Assembly (NCBI GenBank): GCA_964637445.1
Contig: CAZWWS010000001.1
Coordinates: forward strand, 48,528-112,527
DNA: 64,000 nucleotides
From: M3 sp964637445
GTDB taxonomy: Bacteria > Bacteroidota > Bacteroidia > Bacteroidales > Muribaculaceae
Direction of reading: 5' to 3'
Numbering within the stretch: the first letter of the stretch is position 1; each line of letters begins with the position of its first letter. Made by a program: the position numbers and the translations under genes. This document shows, one piece after another, positions 34,790 to 44,006 of the stretch. Below the pieces are notes generated by a model. It saw only the letters and a list, made by a program, of their open reading frames with translations, had not been told where the DNA came from and did not search any database.

Positions 34790-36061
34790 TTATTTGGGTT
34801 GGCGAATGATGGTTTGTTCACGGTCGGGACCGATAGAAACGATTGTGATTGGAGTCTCCAACTCTTTCTCAAGGAATTTGATGTATTCGCTGAATGCTTG
34901 TGGAAATTCGCTTTCACTCTTAAATTGTGTCATGTCGGTCTTCCATCCGGGGAGTTCGGTGTATACCGGTTCGATTTTTTCTTCATCGATGTCGAAGGGG
35001 AATGTATTGACAATTTCTCCGTCTACTTTGTAGGCTGTGCATGCTTTGATCGTATCGAAATCGTCGAGCACGTCGCTCTTCATCATGATAAGTTGCGTAA
35101 CGCCGTTGATCATGATGGCATAGCGGAGCGCTACGAGGTCGATCCATCCGCAACGACGTTCACGACCGGTTACCGCACCATACTCGTGACCGAGGTCGCG
35201 AATACGCTTGCCGGTTTCGTCAAACAATTCGGTGGGGAATGGTCCGCTGCCTACGCGAGTACAATATGCCTTGAAGATACCAAACACTTCTCCAATCTTA
35301 TTAGGTGCGACGCCCAAGCCTGAACATGCTCCGGCACAAATAGTGTTTGATGAAGTCACAAACGGATAAGATCCGAAATCCACATCAAGCAAAGTGCCTT
35401 GTGCACCTTCGCAAAGTATTGATTTGCCTTCACGAAGAAGTCCGTTGATGAGGTATTCGCTATCGACAATCTCATATCCTTTGATATATTCGATAGCGTC
35501 AAGCCATTTTTGCTCCAACTCTGCAAACTCCGGTGTCTCTCCCATAGCTTTGAGCGTAGCAAGGTGCTTGTCGCGCGCTGCGGAATATTTCTTCTCAAAG
35601 TTATGGAATGTGTCGCCCAAACGAAGACCGTTGCGGCTTACTTTGTCGGTATATGTAGGACCGATGCCTTTTCCGGTTGTACCGATTTTGGCGCCTCCTT
35701 TGGCTTTTTCGTTGGCAGCGTCAAGCAATCGGTGGGTTGGCATGATGAGGTGTACTTTCTTTGAAATCTTGAGTATGCTTTTTAGCGCAATGCCACTTTT
35801 TTCAAGCGCTTCTGCTTCTTCACGGAAAAGTACCGGATCGAGCACTACTCCATTGCCGATAATGTTAATCTGACCATGTTGGAAGATTCCGGAAGGAATA
35901 GAGCGAAGCACATATTTCTTGCCTTCAAATTCGAGCGTGTGACCTGCATTTGGACCTCCTTGAAAACGAGCAACTGCGTCATAGCGAGGTGTCAAAACGT
36001 CAACTACTTTACCTTTGCCTTCATCTCCCCATTGGAGACCGAGTAGAACATCAACTTTCAT
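34790..36061 (-). CDS. purA: adenylosuccinate synthase
   Basis: It joins aspartate to IMP using GTP, the first committed step to AMP. The 423-residue protein begins with the P-loop-like LGLQWGDEGKGK and has the GPNAGHT motif, IGTTGKGIGPTY, EGAQGTLLDVDFG and a GRERRCGW segment. Its start overlaps the stop of the fur-family gene by 4 bp, so expression of AMP synthesis may be coupled to that regulator's transcript. Confidence 0.97.
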   Translation of the reverse strand: MKVDVLLGLQWGDEGKGKVVDVLTPRYDAVARFQGGPNAGHTLEFEGKKYVLRSIPSGIFQHGQINIIGNGVVLDPVLFREEAEALEKSGIALKSILKISKKVHLIMPTHRLLDAANEKAKGGAKIGTTGKGIGPTYTDKVSRNGLRLGDTFHNFEKKYSAARDKHLATLKAMGETPEFAELEQKWLDAIEYIKGYEIVDSEYLINGLLREGKSILCEGAQGTLLDVDFGSYPFVTSSNTICAGACSGLGVAPNKIGEVFGIFKAYCTRVGSGPFPTELFDETGKRIRDLGHEYGAVTGRERRCGWIDLVALRYAIMINGVTQLIMMKSDVLDDFDTIKACTAYKVDGEIVNTFPFDIDEEKIEPVYTELPGWKTDMTQFKSESEFPQAFSEYIKFLEKELETPITIVSIGPDREQTIIRQPK

Positions 36062-36561
36062 TTCAGTGTCTTACTTTTAGATGTTTGTATAATTATTGTT
36101 TTTTTGTTTCGTCTGTTTTTACGCACACATGCTGAGCATATTCCGTAGACATATAGCGTTATGTACGATGTATGAAACGTAGAGTAGCGTCGTGAATTGA
36201 GTAATTTAACCAATTCCGGATCTTTCACTTCTTTCACTTTGCCACATTGGGTGCATATCACATGCAGATGATTGGTCACGCCTGCCACGCGTTCATATTG
36301 GACCGGTTGCCCGGGAAAACGATGGCATCTTACCAATCCGCAGTCTGTAAGCAGTTCCATCGTGTTATACACTGTGGCGCGGCTCACATGATATGCATCT
36401 TTTTCGAGCGAAGCACTTAAAGTATCGATATGAAAATGTTGCGTCATGTCGAATACTTTGTCGAGTATTGCATAACGCTCAGGCGTCTTGCGCAATTTCT
36501 TTGCTACCATATATTCGGTGAAAGTGTCGCGCGCCGATGACTTTAGTTTCTCTTCGCTCAT
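36058..36561 (-). CDS. Fur-family metalloregulator
   Basis: A 167-residue winged-helix repressor (Fur/PerR/Zur group). The DNA-binding helix region HVSRATVYNTMELL is typical, HLHVICTQCG carries metal-site residues, and two CxxC pairs (CTQC, CSAC) form the structural zinc site. A basic tail of about 20 residues follows. I chose ATG 36561 (MSEEKLKSS) rather than an upstream start because the -7 box TATCTTTG lies at 36570-36577. Iron, peroxide or zinc sensing cannot be told apart here. First gene of the purA operon. Confidence 0.88.
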   Translation of the reverse strand: MSEEKLKSSARDTFTEYMVAKKLRKTPERYAILDKVFDMTQHFHIDTLSASLEKDAYHVSRATVYNTMELLTDCGLVRCHRFPGQPVQYERVAGVTNHLHVICTQCGKVKEVKDPELVKLLNSRRYSTFHTSYITLYVYGICSACVRKNRRNKKTIIIQTSKSKTLK

Positions 36562-36569
36562 TGCGTCTA

Positions 36570-36577
36570 CAAAGATA
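36570..36577 (-). promoter_or_regulatory. -7 element TATCTTTG of the fur-family/purA operon
   Basis: On the minus strand it lies 8 bp before the chosen ATG, so the leader is very short. It also argues against the longer start at 36612. Confidence 0.65.
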
Positions 36578-36631
36578 CGATAAATAAGGTGCAATATAAA
36601 AGAAACACTCAAAAAAATAATTTATCCGTAC

Positions 36632-36667
36632 AAAAAAAGTGACACACCTTTTCAGATGTGCCACTTT
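36632..36667 (-). terminator. terminator of the secreted amylase gene
   Basis: A stem of about 13 bp with wobble pairs (36655-36667 with 36636-36648) is followed on the minus strand by seven T. Confidence 0.85.
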
Positions 36668-36688
36668 GAAAATGAGTGAATTTATTCG

Positions 36689-39600
36689 TTAGAGAATAAC
36701 TTTTGTGCGATTTACGATGTAGAATCCACGGTTGAGATCGTCGATTACATTGCGACCTGCCGATACTTCTTGTTGTATCATACGACCATCGGCCGATACG
36801 ATAGTTACGATAGCATCTTCTTCGGCATCGATATAGAGTACTCCGTCTATAGCGTAGATGTTGAGTGATTCATCGCCATTGCCTACTACGTCGGTGATGC
36901 CTGAAAGTGCAGTCTTACCGATGCGAGCCAATGAATAAGTGAGTACGTCTTCATCTTCTTTTTCTTGACTTGACGAAGGATCCATTGAGTAGTTATTGGT
37001 TACATTGTCGAAGAATACAGGGTCGTATGGAGTACCGCCCACAGGGCTTGAACCATATATATCGAGATATTGAACACCGATACCTGTGTTGGTGATATGG
37101 CTTTCTGTAATACCGAGGAGCGACAACGGAATTTTGAATTCATAGAATGTGTGAGCCGACGCGTCTACTTCGCCACTCAAATCAGTAAACCCATTGTTGG
37201 TTTCCAATACAGATGCATCATAATTGAAGCTGTCTTGTCCATAAATGTTAGAGATACATGACGCCAAACCATCAGCATAGCCGTATGTTACGGTGCTTGT
37301 CTTGCAGTATGCTGCATCGTAGCTTGCATGTCCATCGGCGGTAGGAATGAAGAATCCGGGAGTACCAACACCTGGTTTGGTAGAGCCAATCCATACGGCA
37401 TCTACGCCATTGTTGAACTTAGCACCGGGAGTACCTTCGTCGTTCCAAATAGCCCCGGTTCCGTTGATATAACCATCAAATGATTTGTCAGGGTCAAGGT
37501 CGAAAGCGATCATCAAGCGACCATCCATGTTGTAAGGCTTGGATTCGCCGGGCTGCTTGCCTTCGCCATAGAGATCCCATACGGTGTAAACGAATTGCAC
37601 ACCAAGATAGAGATTTTCGCTATCGTATGCAGCATAGATGGCATAAGAGTCAATAATAGGACGCTCGTGGTTGCCCTTCATCGCTTGCGATACGTCGCGA
37701 GCTACACCTTGCGCGATGAGTTCTGCATCGCTCCAGTTGCTGAGCGCATTTGTGGCGTTTTGGTTGTTGAATGACATATTGATGGTCTTTCTTGTTCCAA
37801 CTTGGCCATTCGGATTGGTCTTGTAATAGTCAGTGTTGAGGCTATTACCGGTCGGGGTCGGAGTAGGAGTTGATTCGTCAGAACGGGTAAATGTAGCTTC
37901 TGCAGTTGTGCTGCCGTATGCATTGGTTGCAGAGATGGTGAGAGTGCCTGTTTGTCCATCGTTGAGGTAAGAACTTACGGCAATTGTGTTTGACCCATTT
38001 GCCAATGTAACGGCTGTGCCATTGAAATCAGCAGTGATAGAAGTCGGTTCGCCGGCGATTGTCACAGTGATATTTGAAGTGCCCTTAACTGTGCCACCAT
38101 TAGGTGAAATGGTTACTGTAGGAGCAACTTCTGTGTTGTCTTGATACTCAGAGTGAGAGCCATCCGCTTTGTATATGTGACCGGTTACCCAAGCCAAATC
38201 ATCGGTCTGTGTTGACCCATTGTTAAAGATGACGTTAGCCGGTTCTGTTGTAGAAGTGTATGAATAAATGTTATTGCCAAGAGCGGTCATTGCAACACCG
38301 GGCCATGCGCCATTTTGGTCTGACTCTCCTGTAGTCCAAGCATAGCAATATACAGTAGACCAATTGCTGCCGGAATTGTCAAAGTAAACAGTATATCCGG
38401 AAACGGGGTCGGGATCGGGGTTCACGGGGGTATCGCCATTGCTGAACACAACTTTAGTGCTTGTAGCCCCGTTGTCGTTCATGATGTATGAACCGCTGTA
38501 AGTAAGGTCGCCTGTTTGAGTAGAACCATTTGTGTTGAACACAATACCGGTTGTTCCGCTTGCCACTTTTGCCACTTTGTATGTATTGCCATCTGAGCCT
38601 TTTGCCGATACAAATGCCACACCGGGCCAAGTTGACGCTGAAGCACCACCCCAATAGTGAACGTGAGTGTGGTTACCACTGTATGCGATGTTGTAGTCAC
38701 CGGTGATAGTAACGCCATCCGTAACTACATTATCATTTCCGGTATTATCATCAGTATCCTCTGAAGAACCGGCAGATGAAAGGGTAACGGTCATTGTTGA
38801 CAAGTTGGCAACAACTTTGTAGGTGCCGGCAGGAGCAAGCCATGAATACGCCGCCGATGCATTAACATTAGCAGCAAATTTTGTTATAGAAGCCGAAGTA
38901 GAGATTGTAGCATTATTCGATGCAGCACCGTAACGGTCGCTGGCATTAACTGCATCCCAGTCGGAACCTTGAACAGTCACAAAAGAGAAGAATGAGCCAT
39001 CAGCATCGCTTGCTTTTGTCAAGTTAACGCTGTTCCAAGTGTAAACACCGCTTGATACGTTGTCGGCAGCGATTGAAGTAGAAGTACCCCAGCTGTTAAC
39101 CGTACCGATGAGGTAGAGTTGAGAGGGATAATTTCCGGTATTGCCGGAATTTCCGTTATCATCTCCGGTATTGTCATCAATTTCGGGAGCCTCGCCGTCG
39201 ATAACAAGAACGGCAATTCCTGATGAGCCTACATTACCCGATATAGTAGAAGCGGTCACCGTGAATGTGCCACCGGAAACTTGGTCGATATAAGTGCCGG
39301 CGGGACAGTAGCCACCACCGTTTGCGATAGAAACGCTGCCTGAACCGCTACCTTTAACGATAGTCGCACCAACGCCTTTACGAGTCACGCTGACCACGCC
39401 GTTTGACGAAGTGAAATAGTCGGCAGCGCCCACTGCTTTGTTGCGAAGTTTATTGACAGCGGCGATATGATTTGACTTAAAGTTGGTAGAGCCTTTCACA
39501 CCCACTTTGATAGCGTCCTTGGATGTAGCGGAAGGACGTGAGAAGTAGAGCGAAGAAGCGCCGTTGCGGCAAGCGATGATGGCCCATGCGCGGTCGATAA

Positions 39601-40516
39601 CGGCTTGTGAAACGTGGGTAGAAGCCTGCCATTCATTTGAATAGTCATCGTGGCTCTCAGCCCAATACACCACTTTGCTGTCGGCGATAGTACTTGCAGC
39701 CCAGCCGGCATAGCCTGAGGGCACGCCACCACCGTTAACCGAATTACGAACACCGCTTGAATATCCGTTGTCGGTCACCGACATATAAGTTGTGTATTCT
39801 TTCATTACGGCGTTACCATCGCCACCGGGGCTGTCGAGGATTTCGCCATAGTGCCACATTCCCGACACCGAAGTAACGGTCGACCAGAAGTTACAACCTT
39901 CTGAAGGCAGACCGATATGTTTAGCGGCGTCCCAACGAATACCGTCGACACCGCAGGCTTTAAGTTCTTCTACATATGCTTTAGCGCGTGCCTGAACTTC
40001 TGAATCTTCAGAGTTAGCATCGCCATAGTCGCCAAGCTGTCCGTGAGTGATAGAGTAACGGTTGCTATAGTCAATACCACCGTTATAACGCAAACGACCA
40101 TTTGAATTCCACCATGAATCGCGGTGAGACGACGAACCGTTTACGTGGTTGGCCACAACGTCAACAATCACTTTGATACCGCGCTCGTGAGCAGCCGCAC
40201 AAAGGCTTGTGAGCGACGTTTTATTACCTATGCCATTGGCTACGAGTTTGAAGTCGTAGGGCAAATAGCAATAGTACCATTCTGCACCTGAGTTTGCACT
40301 TCCCTGCAATGGGGATAACTGAACTGCGCCAAAACCTGCATTGGCGATGTTGTCGAGCTCTTCCTGTACTTGAGCACACGACCAATCGAAACAGTGAAGG
40401 ATATTGCCATCCTGGATATTGGCGGGCAAACCATAGTCGGCAGCATTCGCGCTGAAGACTACAGACAATAAGAGCATACTAAGCCCTAAAAAAGAAAATT
40501 TTTTCATGAAAAACAC
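36689..40516 (-). CDS. secreted GH13 alpha-amylase with starch-binding modules and T9SS sorting domain
   Basis: A 1275-residue protein. Signal peptide about 1-25 (FSANA cut). GH13 barrel about 27-360: VDVVANHV at 118-125, nucleophile Asp196 in GIRWDAAKH, acid Glu225 in WHYGEILD, and His289-Asp290 in WAESHDD. A beta domain follows (to about 440), then a SusE-like module (465-580), two CBM26-like modules (601-695 with HYWGG...WPGVAF, and 705-795 with YAWTTG...WPGVAM), an Ig-like domain (797-880), a TPTPTP linker, a beta-sandwich resembling CBM9/DOMON domains (895-1170), and a C-terminal T9SS sorting domain (about 1210-1275). It should cut starch at the cell surface or outside. All three catalytic residues are intact. 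Confidence 0.92.
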   Translation of the reverse strand: MFFMKKFSFLGLSMLLLSVVFSANAADYGLPANIQDGNILHCFDWSCAQVQEELDNIANAGFGAVQLSPLQGSANSGAEWYYCYLPYDFKLVANGIGNKTSLTSLCAAAHERGIKVIVDVVANHVNGSSSHRDSWWNSNGRLRYNGGIDYSNRYSITHGQLGDYGDANSEDSEVQARAKAYVEELKACGVDGIRWDAAKHIGLPSEGCNFWSTVTSVSGMWHYGEILDSPGGDGNAVMKEYTTYMSVTDNGYSSGVRNSVNGGGVPSGYAGWAASTIADSKVVYWAESHDDYSNEWQASTHVSQAVIDRAWAIIACRNGASSLYFSRPSATSKDAIKVGVKGSTNFKSNHIAAVNKLRNKAVGAADYFTSSNGVVSVTRKGVGATIVKGSGSGSVSIANGGGYCPAGTYIDQVSGGTFTVTASTISGNVGSSGIAVLVIDGEAPEIDDNTGDDNGNSGNTGNYPSQLYLIGTVNSWGTSTSIAADNVSSGVYTWNSVNLTKASDADGSFFSFVTVQGSDWDAVNASDRYGAASNNATISTSASITKFAANVNASAAYSWLAPAGTYKVVANLSTMTVTLSSAGSSEDTDDNTGNDNVVTDGVTITGDYNIAYSGNHTHVHYWGGASASTWPGVAFVSAKGSDGNTYKVAKVASGTTGIVFNTNGSTQTGDLTYSGSYIMNDNGATSTKVVFSNGDTPVNPDPDPVSGYTVYFDNSGSNWSTVYCYAWTTGESDQNGAWPGVAMTALGNNIYSYTSTTEPANVIFNNGSTQTDDLAWVTGHIYKADGSHSEYQDNTEVAPTVTISPNGGTVKGTSNITVTIAGEPTSITADFNGTAVTLANGSNTIAVSSYLNDGQTGTLTISATNAYGSTTAEATFTRSDESTPTPTPTGNSLNTDYYKTNPNGQVGTRKTINMSFNNQNATNALSNWSDAELIAQGVARDVSQAMKGNHERPIIDSYAIYAAYDSENLYLGVQFVYTVWDLYGEGKQPGESKPYNMDGRLMIAFDLDPDKSFDGYINGTGAIWNDEGTPGAKFNNGVDAVWIGSTKPGVGTPGFFIPTADGHASYDAAYCKTSTVTYGYADGLASCISNIYGQDSFNYDASVLETNNGFTDLSGEVDASAHTFYEFKIPLSLLGITESHITNTGIGVQYLDIYGSSPVGGTPYDPVFFDNVTNNYSMDPSSSQEKEDEDVLTYSLARIGKTALSGITDVVGNGDESLNIYAIDGVLYIDAEEDAIVTIVSADGRMIQQEVSAGRNVIDDLNRGFYIVNRTKVIL

Positions 40517-40573
40517 TATATATTAAATGGTTAAATTAGTTCCGGTTTTTAATCTCGATTTAGGTAAACAGCG

Positions 40574-40605
40574 CAAATTTAATCAATTAATATCTATTTC
40601 ACAAA
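40574..40605 (-). promoter_or_regulatory. amylase promoter (TTTG-N20-TAAATTTG)
   Basis: On the minus strand, TTTG at 40602-40605 and TAAATTTG at 40574-40581; about 57 bp before the ATG. Confidence 0.72.
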
Positions 40606-40628
40606 AAGATTGTAATATTTAAGGCTCT

Positions 40629-41405
40629 TTAACTATCGATCGTACCTAAACGAGATAGTCGGTGCTCAAGGTCGGTAGAGCTAAGGCGAGTTGATAATAC
40701 CCCATGGTGGGCTACGGAGATATTGCCGGTTTCCTCTGATACAATGATGGCAAAAGCATCGGTGGCTTGCGAAATGCCTAAAGCCGAGCGATGTCGCAAA
40801 CCAAATGAGCGGGGTACATTTGTGTCATGGCTTACGGGCAATATACATCCGGCTGATTTAATTCGATCGTGGGCTATGATAAGTGCTCCATCGTGCAATG
40901 GGGAGTTCTTGAAAAATATATTTTCGATAAGGCGTGTGTTGATGGTTGCATCAATGATATCGCCTGTTTTTTCATAATTGTCGAGCGAAATATTTTGTTC
41001 GATAACGATTAAAGCACCTGTTTTGCTTTTTGACATGTTCATGCAAGCGTAGACAATCGGCATGGTCCAACGCCGGGAATCGTCGACGGCAGATTTTTTG
41101 TGCCGAAATAGTTGCTTAAGAAAATTCCATCGATGGTGCGACCCTAATTCTACAAGAAACCGCTTTATTTGGTCTTGAAACAATATGACAAGTATAAGCA
41201 AACCGATGCTCATAAACTTGTCGAGTATAGTGCCTATAAGCCTCATTTCAAGAATCTCGGATGCTACGACCCATACCGCAATAAAAGCGAGCACTCCAAT
41301 GAAAATATTGATAGTGCCTGACTCTTTCATTATTCGATACAGATAGAATAGTAGAAAGGCTACTAATATAATGTCAAGAGCATCTTTTATTCCAAATGAG
41401 TCCAT
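40629..41405 (-). CDS. cdaA: diadenylate cyclase CdaA (c-di-AMP synthesis)
   Basis: It condenses two ATP into the second messenger c-di-AMP, which controls turgor, potassium and cell-wall homeostasis. The 258-residue protein has three N-terminal membrane helices (about 10-80) and a DAC domain with the two defining motifs, DGA in SPLHDGALII and RHRSA in GLRHRSALGIS. It lies 9 bp after folP, an arrangement familiar in Bacteroidales. No CdaR regulator is adjacent. Confidence 0.94.
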   Translation of the reverse strand: MDSFGIKDALDIILVAFLLFYLYRIMKESGTINIFIGVLAFIAVWVVASEILEMRLIGTILDKFMSIGLLILVILFQDQIKRFLVELGSHHRWNFLKQLFRHKKSAVDDSRRWTMPIVYACMNMSKSKTGALIVIEQNISLDNYEKTGDIIDATINTRLIENIFFKNSPLHDGALIIAHDRIKSAGCILPVSHDTNVPRSFGLRHRSALGISQATDAFAIIVSEETGNISVAHHGVLSTRLSSTDLEHRLSRLGTIDS

Positions 41406-41414
41406 ATCCGGTTG

Positions 41415-42272
41415 CTATGATTTATTGAGAGGAAAAGTATTTTCGACCAACTTAACGGCTTCTATTGCTTCTTTCACATCATGTACTCGCAAAATGGATG
41501 CACCGCCAAGCAGTGCGATTGTATTGATGACGGTCGTTCCATTTAGTGCTTCATCGGGAGTGATACCAAGTGCTTTATATATCATGGATTTGCGAGAAAC
41601 ACCGATAAGAAGCGGACGCTCAAGGCTATGGAATGCCTCTATATTACGAAGCATTTCATAGTTTTGTTCTGTGGTCTTGCTGAATCCGAATCCGGGGTCT
41701 ACGATTACATCGTTTACCCCGAGCAAAGCCAATGTTCTGGTTTTCGTTGATAAATCGGCAATAACGTCGGCAGTTACATCGGAATATTCACACAATGTGT
41801 TCATATTTTCCGGCCGGCCTCTCATGTGCATCAAGATATACGGAACGTTAAGTCGGGCAACCATATCAAACATTTTGTCATCCAGAGCTCCCCCCGAAAT
41901 GTCGTTAATTATATCCACTCCCATTTCTTCGATAGCTTGTCGAGCGACATCTGCTCTAAACGTGTCAACCGACACAAGGATGTCGGGAGCAATTTCTCGA
42001 AGAAGCTTCATGCCTCGCGACAATCGGGCGATTTCCTCTTCAGGGCTTACCTCGTCGGCTCCGGGGCGCGAAGAGTATGCACCGATGTCAATCATATCAG
42101 CCCCTTGCGAGACCAAACATTCTATGCGACGTGCAATACTCCCTTCATCGATAGTCCGCGAGCCGGCATAAAACGAGTCGGGGGTTACGTTGAGTATCCC
42201 CATGATTTGCGGGCGAGCAAACTCATATAGTTTGCCACGGATATTAAGCGAAAATGGAACAAACGAACTCAC
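41415..42272 (-). CDS. folP: dihydropteroate synthase
   Basis: It joins p-aminobenzoate to the pterin diphosphate in folate synthesis and is the sulfonamide target. The 285-residue TIM barrel shows MGILNVTPDSF near residue 24, the DIGAYSSRPGA segment, NDISGG and the pterin-binding DPGFGFSKT, with the final VHDV motif. It has a -7 box at 42310-42317 and leads into cdaA. Confidence 0.95.
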   Translation of the reverse strand: MSSFVPFSLNIRGKLYEFARPQIMGILNVTPDSFYAGSRTIDEGSIARRIECLVSQGADMIDIGAYSSRPGADEVSPEEEIARLSRGMKLLREIAPDILVSVDTFRADVARQAIEEMGVDIINDISGGALDDKMFDMVARLNVPYILMHMRGRPENMNTLCEYSDVTADVIADLSTKTRTLALLGVNDVIVDPGFGFSKTTEQNYEMLRNIEAFHSLERPLLIGVSRKSMIYKALGITPDEALNGTTVINTIALLGGASILRVHDVKEAIEAVKLVENTFPLNKS

Positions 42273-42309
42273 AATCTTAGCGTTTTACGTTATCTGACTG
42301 CGAATGTAG

Positions 42310-42317
42310 CAAAAATA
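42310..42317 (-). promoter_or_regulatory. -7 element TATTTTTG for folP-cdaA
   Basis: On the minus strand it lies 37 bp before the folP ATG, just after the end of the upstream transporter gene. Confidence 0.55.
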
Positions 42318-42335
42318 AGCCATTTCGCCAAATTT

Positions 42336-43682
42336 TTATAAGACTCCAAGACCGCACAAGAATACCAATGCAATACATATCGGAGCTACATATTTTAAGC
42401 AAAAGACTATAGCCCCGAGAGTCCTGACACTGACTTTCCCATAATTAGTCACCTCATTGCGAACTATGCTCTGGTCAAGTACCCAACCTACGAAAATTGA
42501 TATAGCCATACCGCCGACCGGCAGAAGAATATTTGAGGATATAAAGTCGAACAAATCAAATATTGTCTTTCCGCAAATCTGAATATGATTCAGGCTGCCG
42601 AACGATAGAGCGCATAGTGAGCCGAATACTGCTGCTATGAAATAATTGAGCCATGTGGCTTTGCGACGCGACATATTCTTTTCTTCCACAAAATAAGCTA
42701 TTGATATTTCGCTCATCGAAATTGTAGAAGTGATTGATGCAAAAAACAGTAAGATGAAAAATAGGGTGGACCATATCATCCCGCCCGGAAGATCTATAAA
42801 TATTGATGGAAGTATTTCAAACACCAGTTTTGGACCTGCTTCGGGCTGCAGTCCATAGGTAAATATTGCCGGAAAAATAATGACTCCGGCCAATATTGCT
42901 ACCATTGTATCCAATCCGGCAATAATGCTTGCGCTTCTCACAAGACGTGTTTGTCGATTGAAATAACTTGAATACGTTATAAGGCATCCGAGACCAAGGC
43001 TGAGCGAGAAAAATGCTTGTCCCATCGCTCCCATCAAGACTGATGAGTCGATTTTTGAGAAGTCGGGCTTGAATAGGAATGTAAGACCTTCCTTGGCTCC
43101 CGACATGGTGAGAGAGTTTATACAGAAAATTATGAGGATAAGAAATAGTGCCGGCATCATGATGTTTGACATTCGTTCGATGCCTTTTTGTACCCCTCGC
43201 AATAATATCCATAGGTTGAGTGTGAGGAATATTATAGTCCACATCAATGGTCGCCAATTTGAAGTGCTGAATGCATCAAATTGCGTGTGCAACGCCTCTT
43301 GTGTGTGCATTCCCGAAAATCCGATGATAGATTGATAGATATATTCCAATGTCCAGCCTGCTACAACGGAATAGAAACTTAAAATCATCAGCGATGACGT
43401 CAGGCCGATATAGCCGACCCAACTCCAAGAGCGGTTGCGCGCTAATTTGTGAAATGCTCCGGCTATGTTGCTACCGGTGTGTCGTCCGATTATAAATTCA
43501 GCTGTGATAACCGGAATGCCGACAACAAAAATGATAAACAAATATATGATGAGAAATGCTCCACCGCCGTGCATACCGGCTTCGTAGGGAAAACGCCAAA
43601 TGTTACCTAATCCTACTGCCGACCCTACGGTCGTGGCTATCACGCCTAATTTTGTGGCAAATTGTGCTCTCGATTCTGTCAT
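42336..43682 (-). CDS. sodium:neurotransmitter symporter-family transporter (copy 2)
   Basis: A 448-residue LeuT-fold transporter with about 11 membrane helices. The NSS signature GLGNIWRFPYEAG near residues 21-33 and the sodium-site helix AFFSLSLGLG are present. Such carriers take up amino acids or related compounds with sodium. It is the third gene of an operon with the copy at 44006 and a small membrane protein. The substrate cannot be told from sequence. Confidence 0.92.
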   Translation of the reverse strand: MTESRAQFATKLGVIATTVGSAVGLGNIWRFPYEAGMHGGGAFLIIYLFIIFVVGIPVITAEFIIGRHTGSNIAGAFHKLARNRSWSWVGYIGLTSSLMILSFYSVVAGWTLEYIYQSIIGFSGMHTQEALHTQFDAFSTSNWRPLMWTIIFLTLNLWILLRGVQKGIERMSNIMMPALFLILIIFCINSLTMSGAKEGLTFLFKPDFSKIDSSVLMGAMGQAFFSLSLGLGCLITYSSYFNRQTRLVRSASIIAGLDTMVAILAGVIIFPAIFTYGLQPEAGPKLVFEILPSIFIDLPGGMIWSTLFFILLFFASITSTISMSEISIAYFVEEKNMSRRKATWLNYFIAAVFGSLCALSFGSLNHIQICGKTIFDLFDFISSNILLPVGGMAISIFVGWVLDQSIVRNEVTNYGKVSVRTLGAIVFCLKYVAPICIALVFLCGLGVL

Positions 43683-43703
43683 TATTATAATTGAATATGA
43701 TGG

Positions 43704-44006
43704 TTACTGATTTATCGGGGGGAGTGGTTGTGATAATGGATCACGTTTTATAGGGGCTTGTTGTGGCTTTGATGTCTTGTGGATCTTTTTCTTCCGTCGT
43801 TTACGTATGGCTGTCGTATCATTGACCTGTTTGTTCGGACTTTTTGCTATGGCAGTGGCGCTGTCAGGTATTATTGCTGATGCCGGCTCATCATGGCGCG
43901 AAGTAGAAACAACCAATATGATAACCACAGCTATGATAGCAATTAAGACGATAAAACCGCGACGTTCGCCGGCTGTGAGAGTCAATATTTTTCTAAGATT
44001 ACTCAT
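43704..44006 (-). CDS. small single-helix membrane protein between two NSS transporters
   Basis: A 100-residue protein with one hydrophobic helix (about 17-35) and a basic Lys/Arg- and Pro-rich tail. It starts at ATG 44006, sharing a base with the stop of the first transporter (TGATG). A longer frame to 44057 is rejected because it would overlap that gene. The TAGERRGF segment before the helix resembles the opening of Bacteroidales helix-hairpin-helix (ComEA-like) proteins, but no such domain follows. Function unknown. Confidence 0.6.
   Translation of the reverse strand: MSNLRKILTLTAGERRGFIVLIAIIAVVIILVVSTSRHDEPASAIIPDSATAIAKSPNKQVNDTTAIRKRRKKKIHKTSKPQQAPIKRDPLSQPLPPINQ

Noticed and set aside
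34724..35323. 199-codon frame antisense to purA
   Set aside because: It lies wholly opposite a clear purA and has no recognisable motifs.
36562..36612. Longer N-terminus of the Fur-family protein
   Set aside because: The added codons cover the promoter and encode a hydrophobic stretch foreign to Fur proteins.
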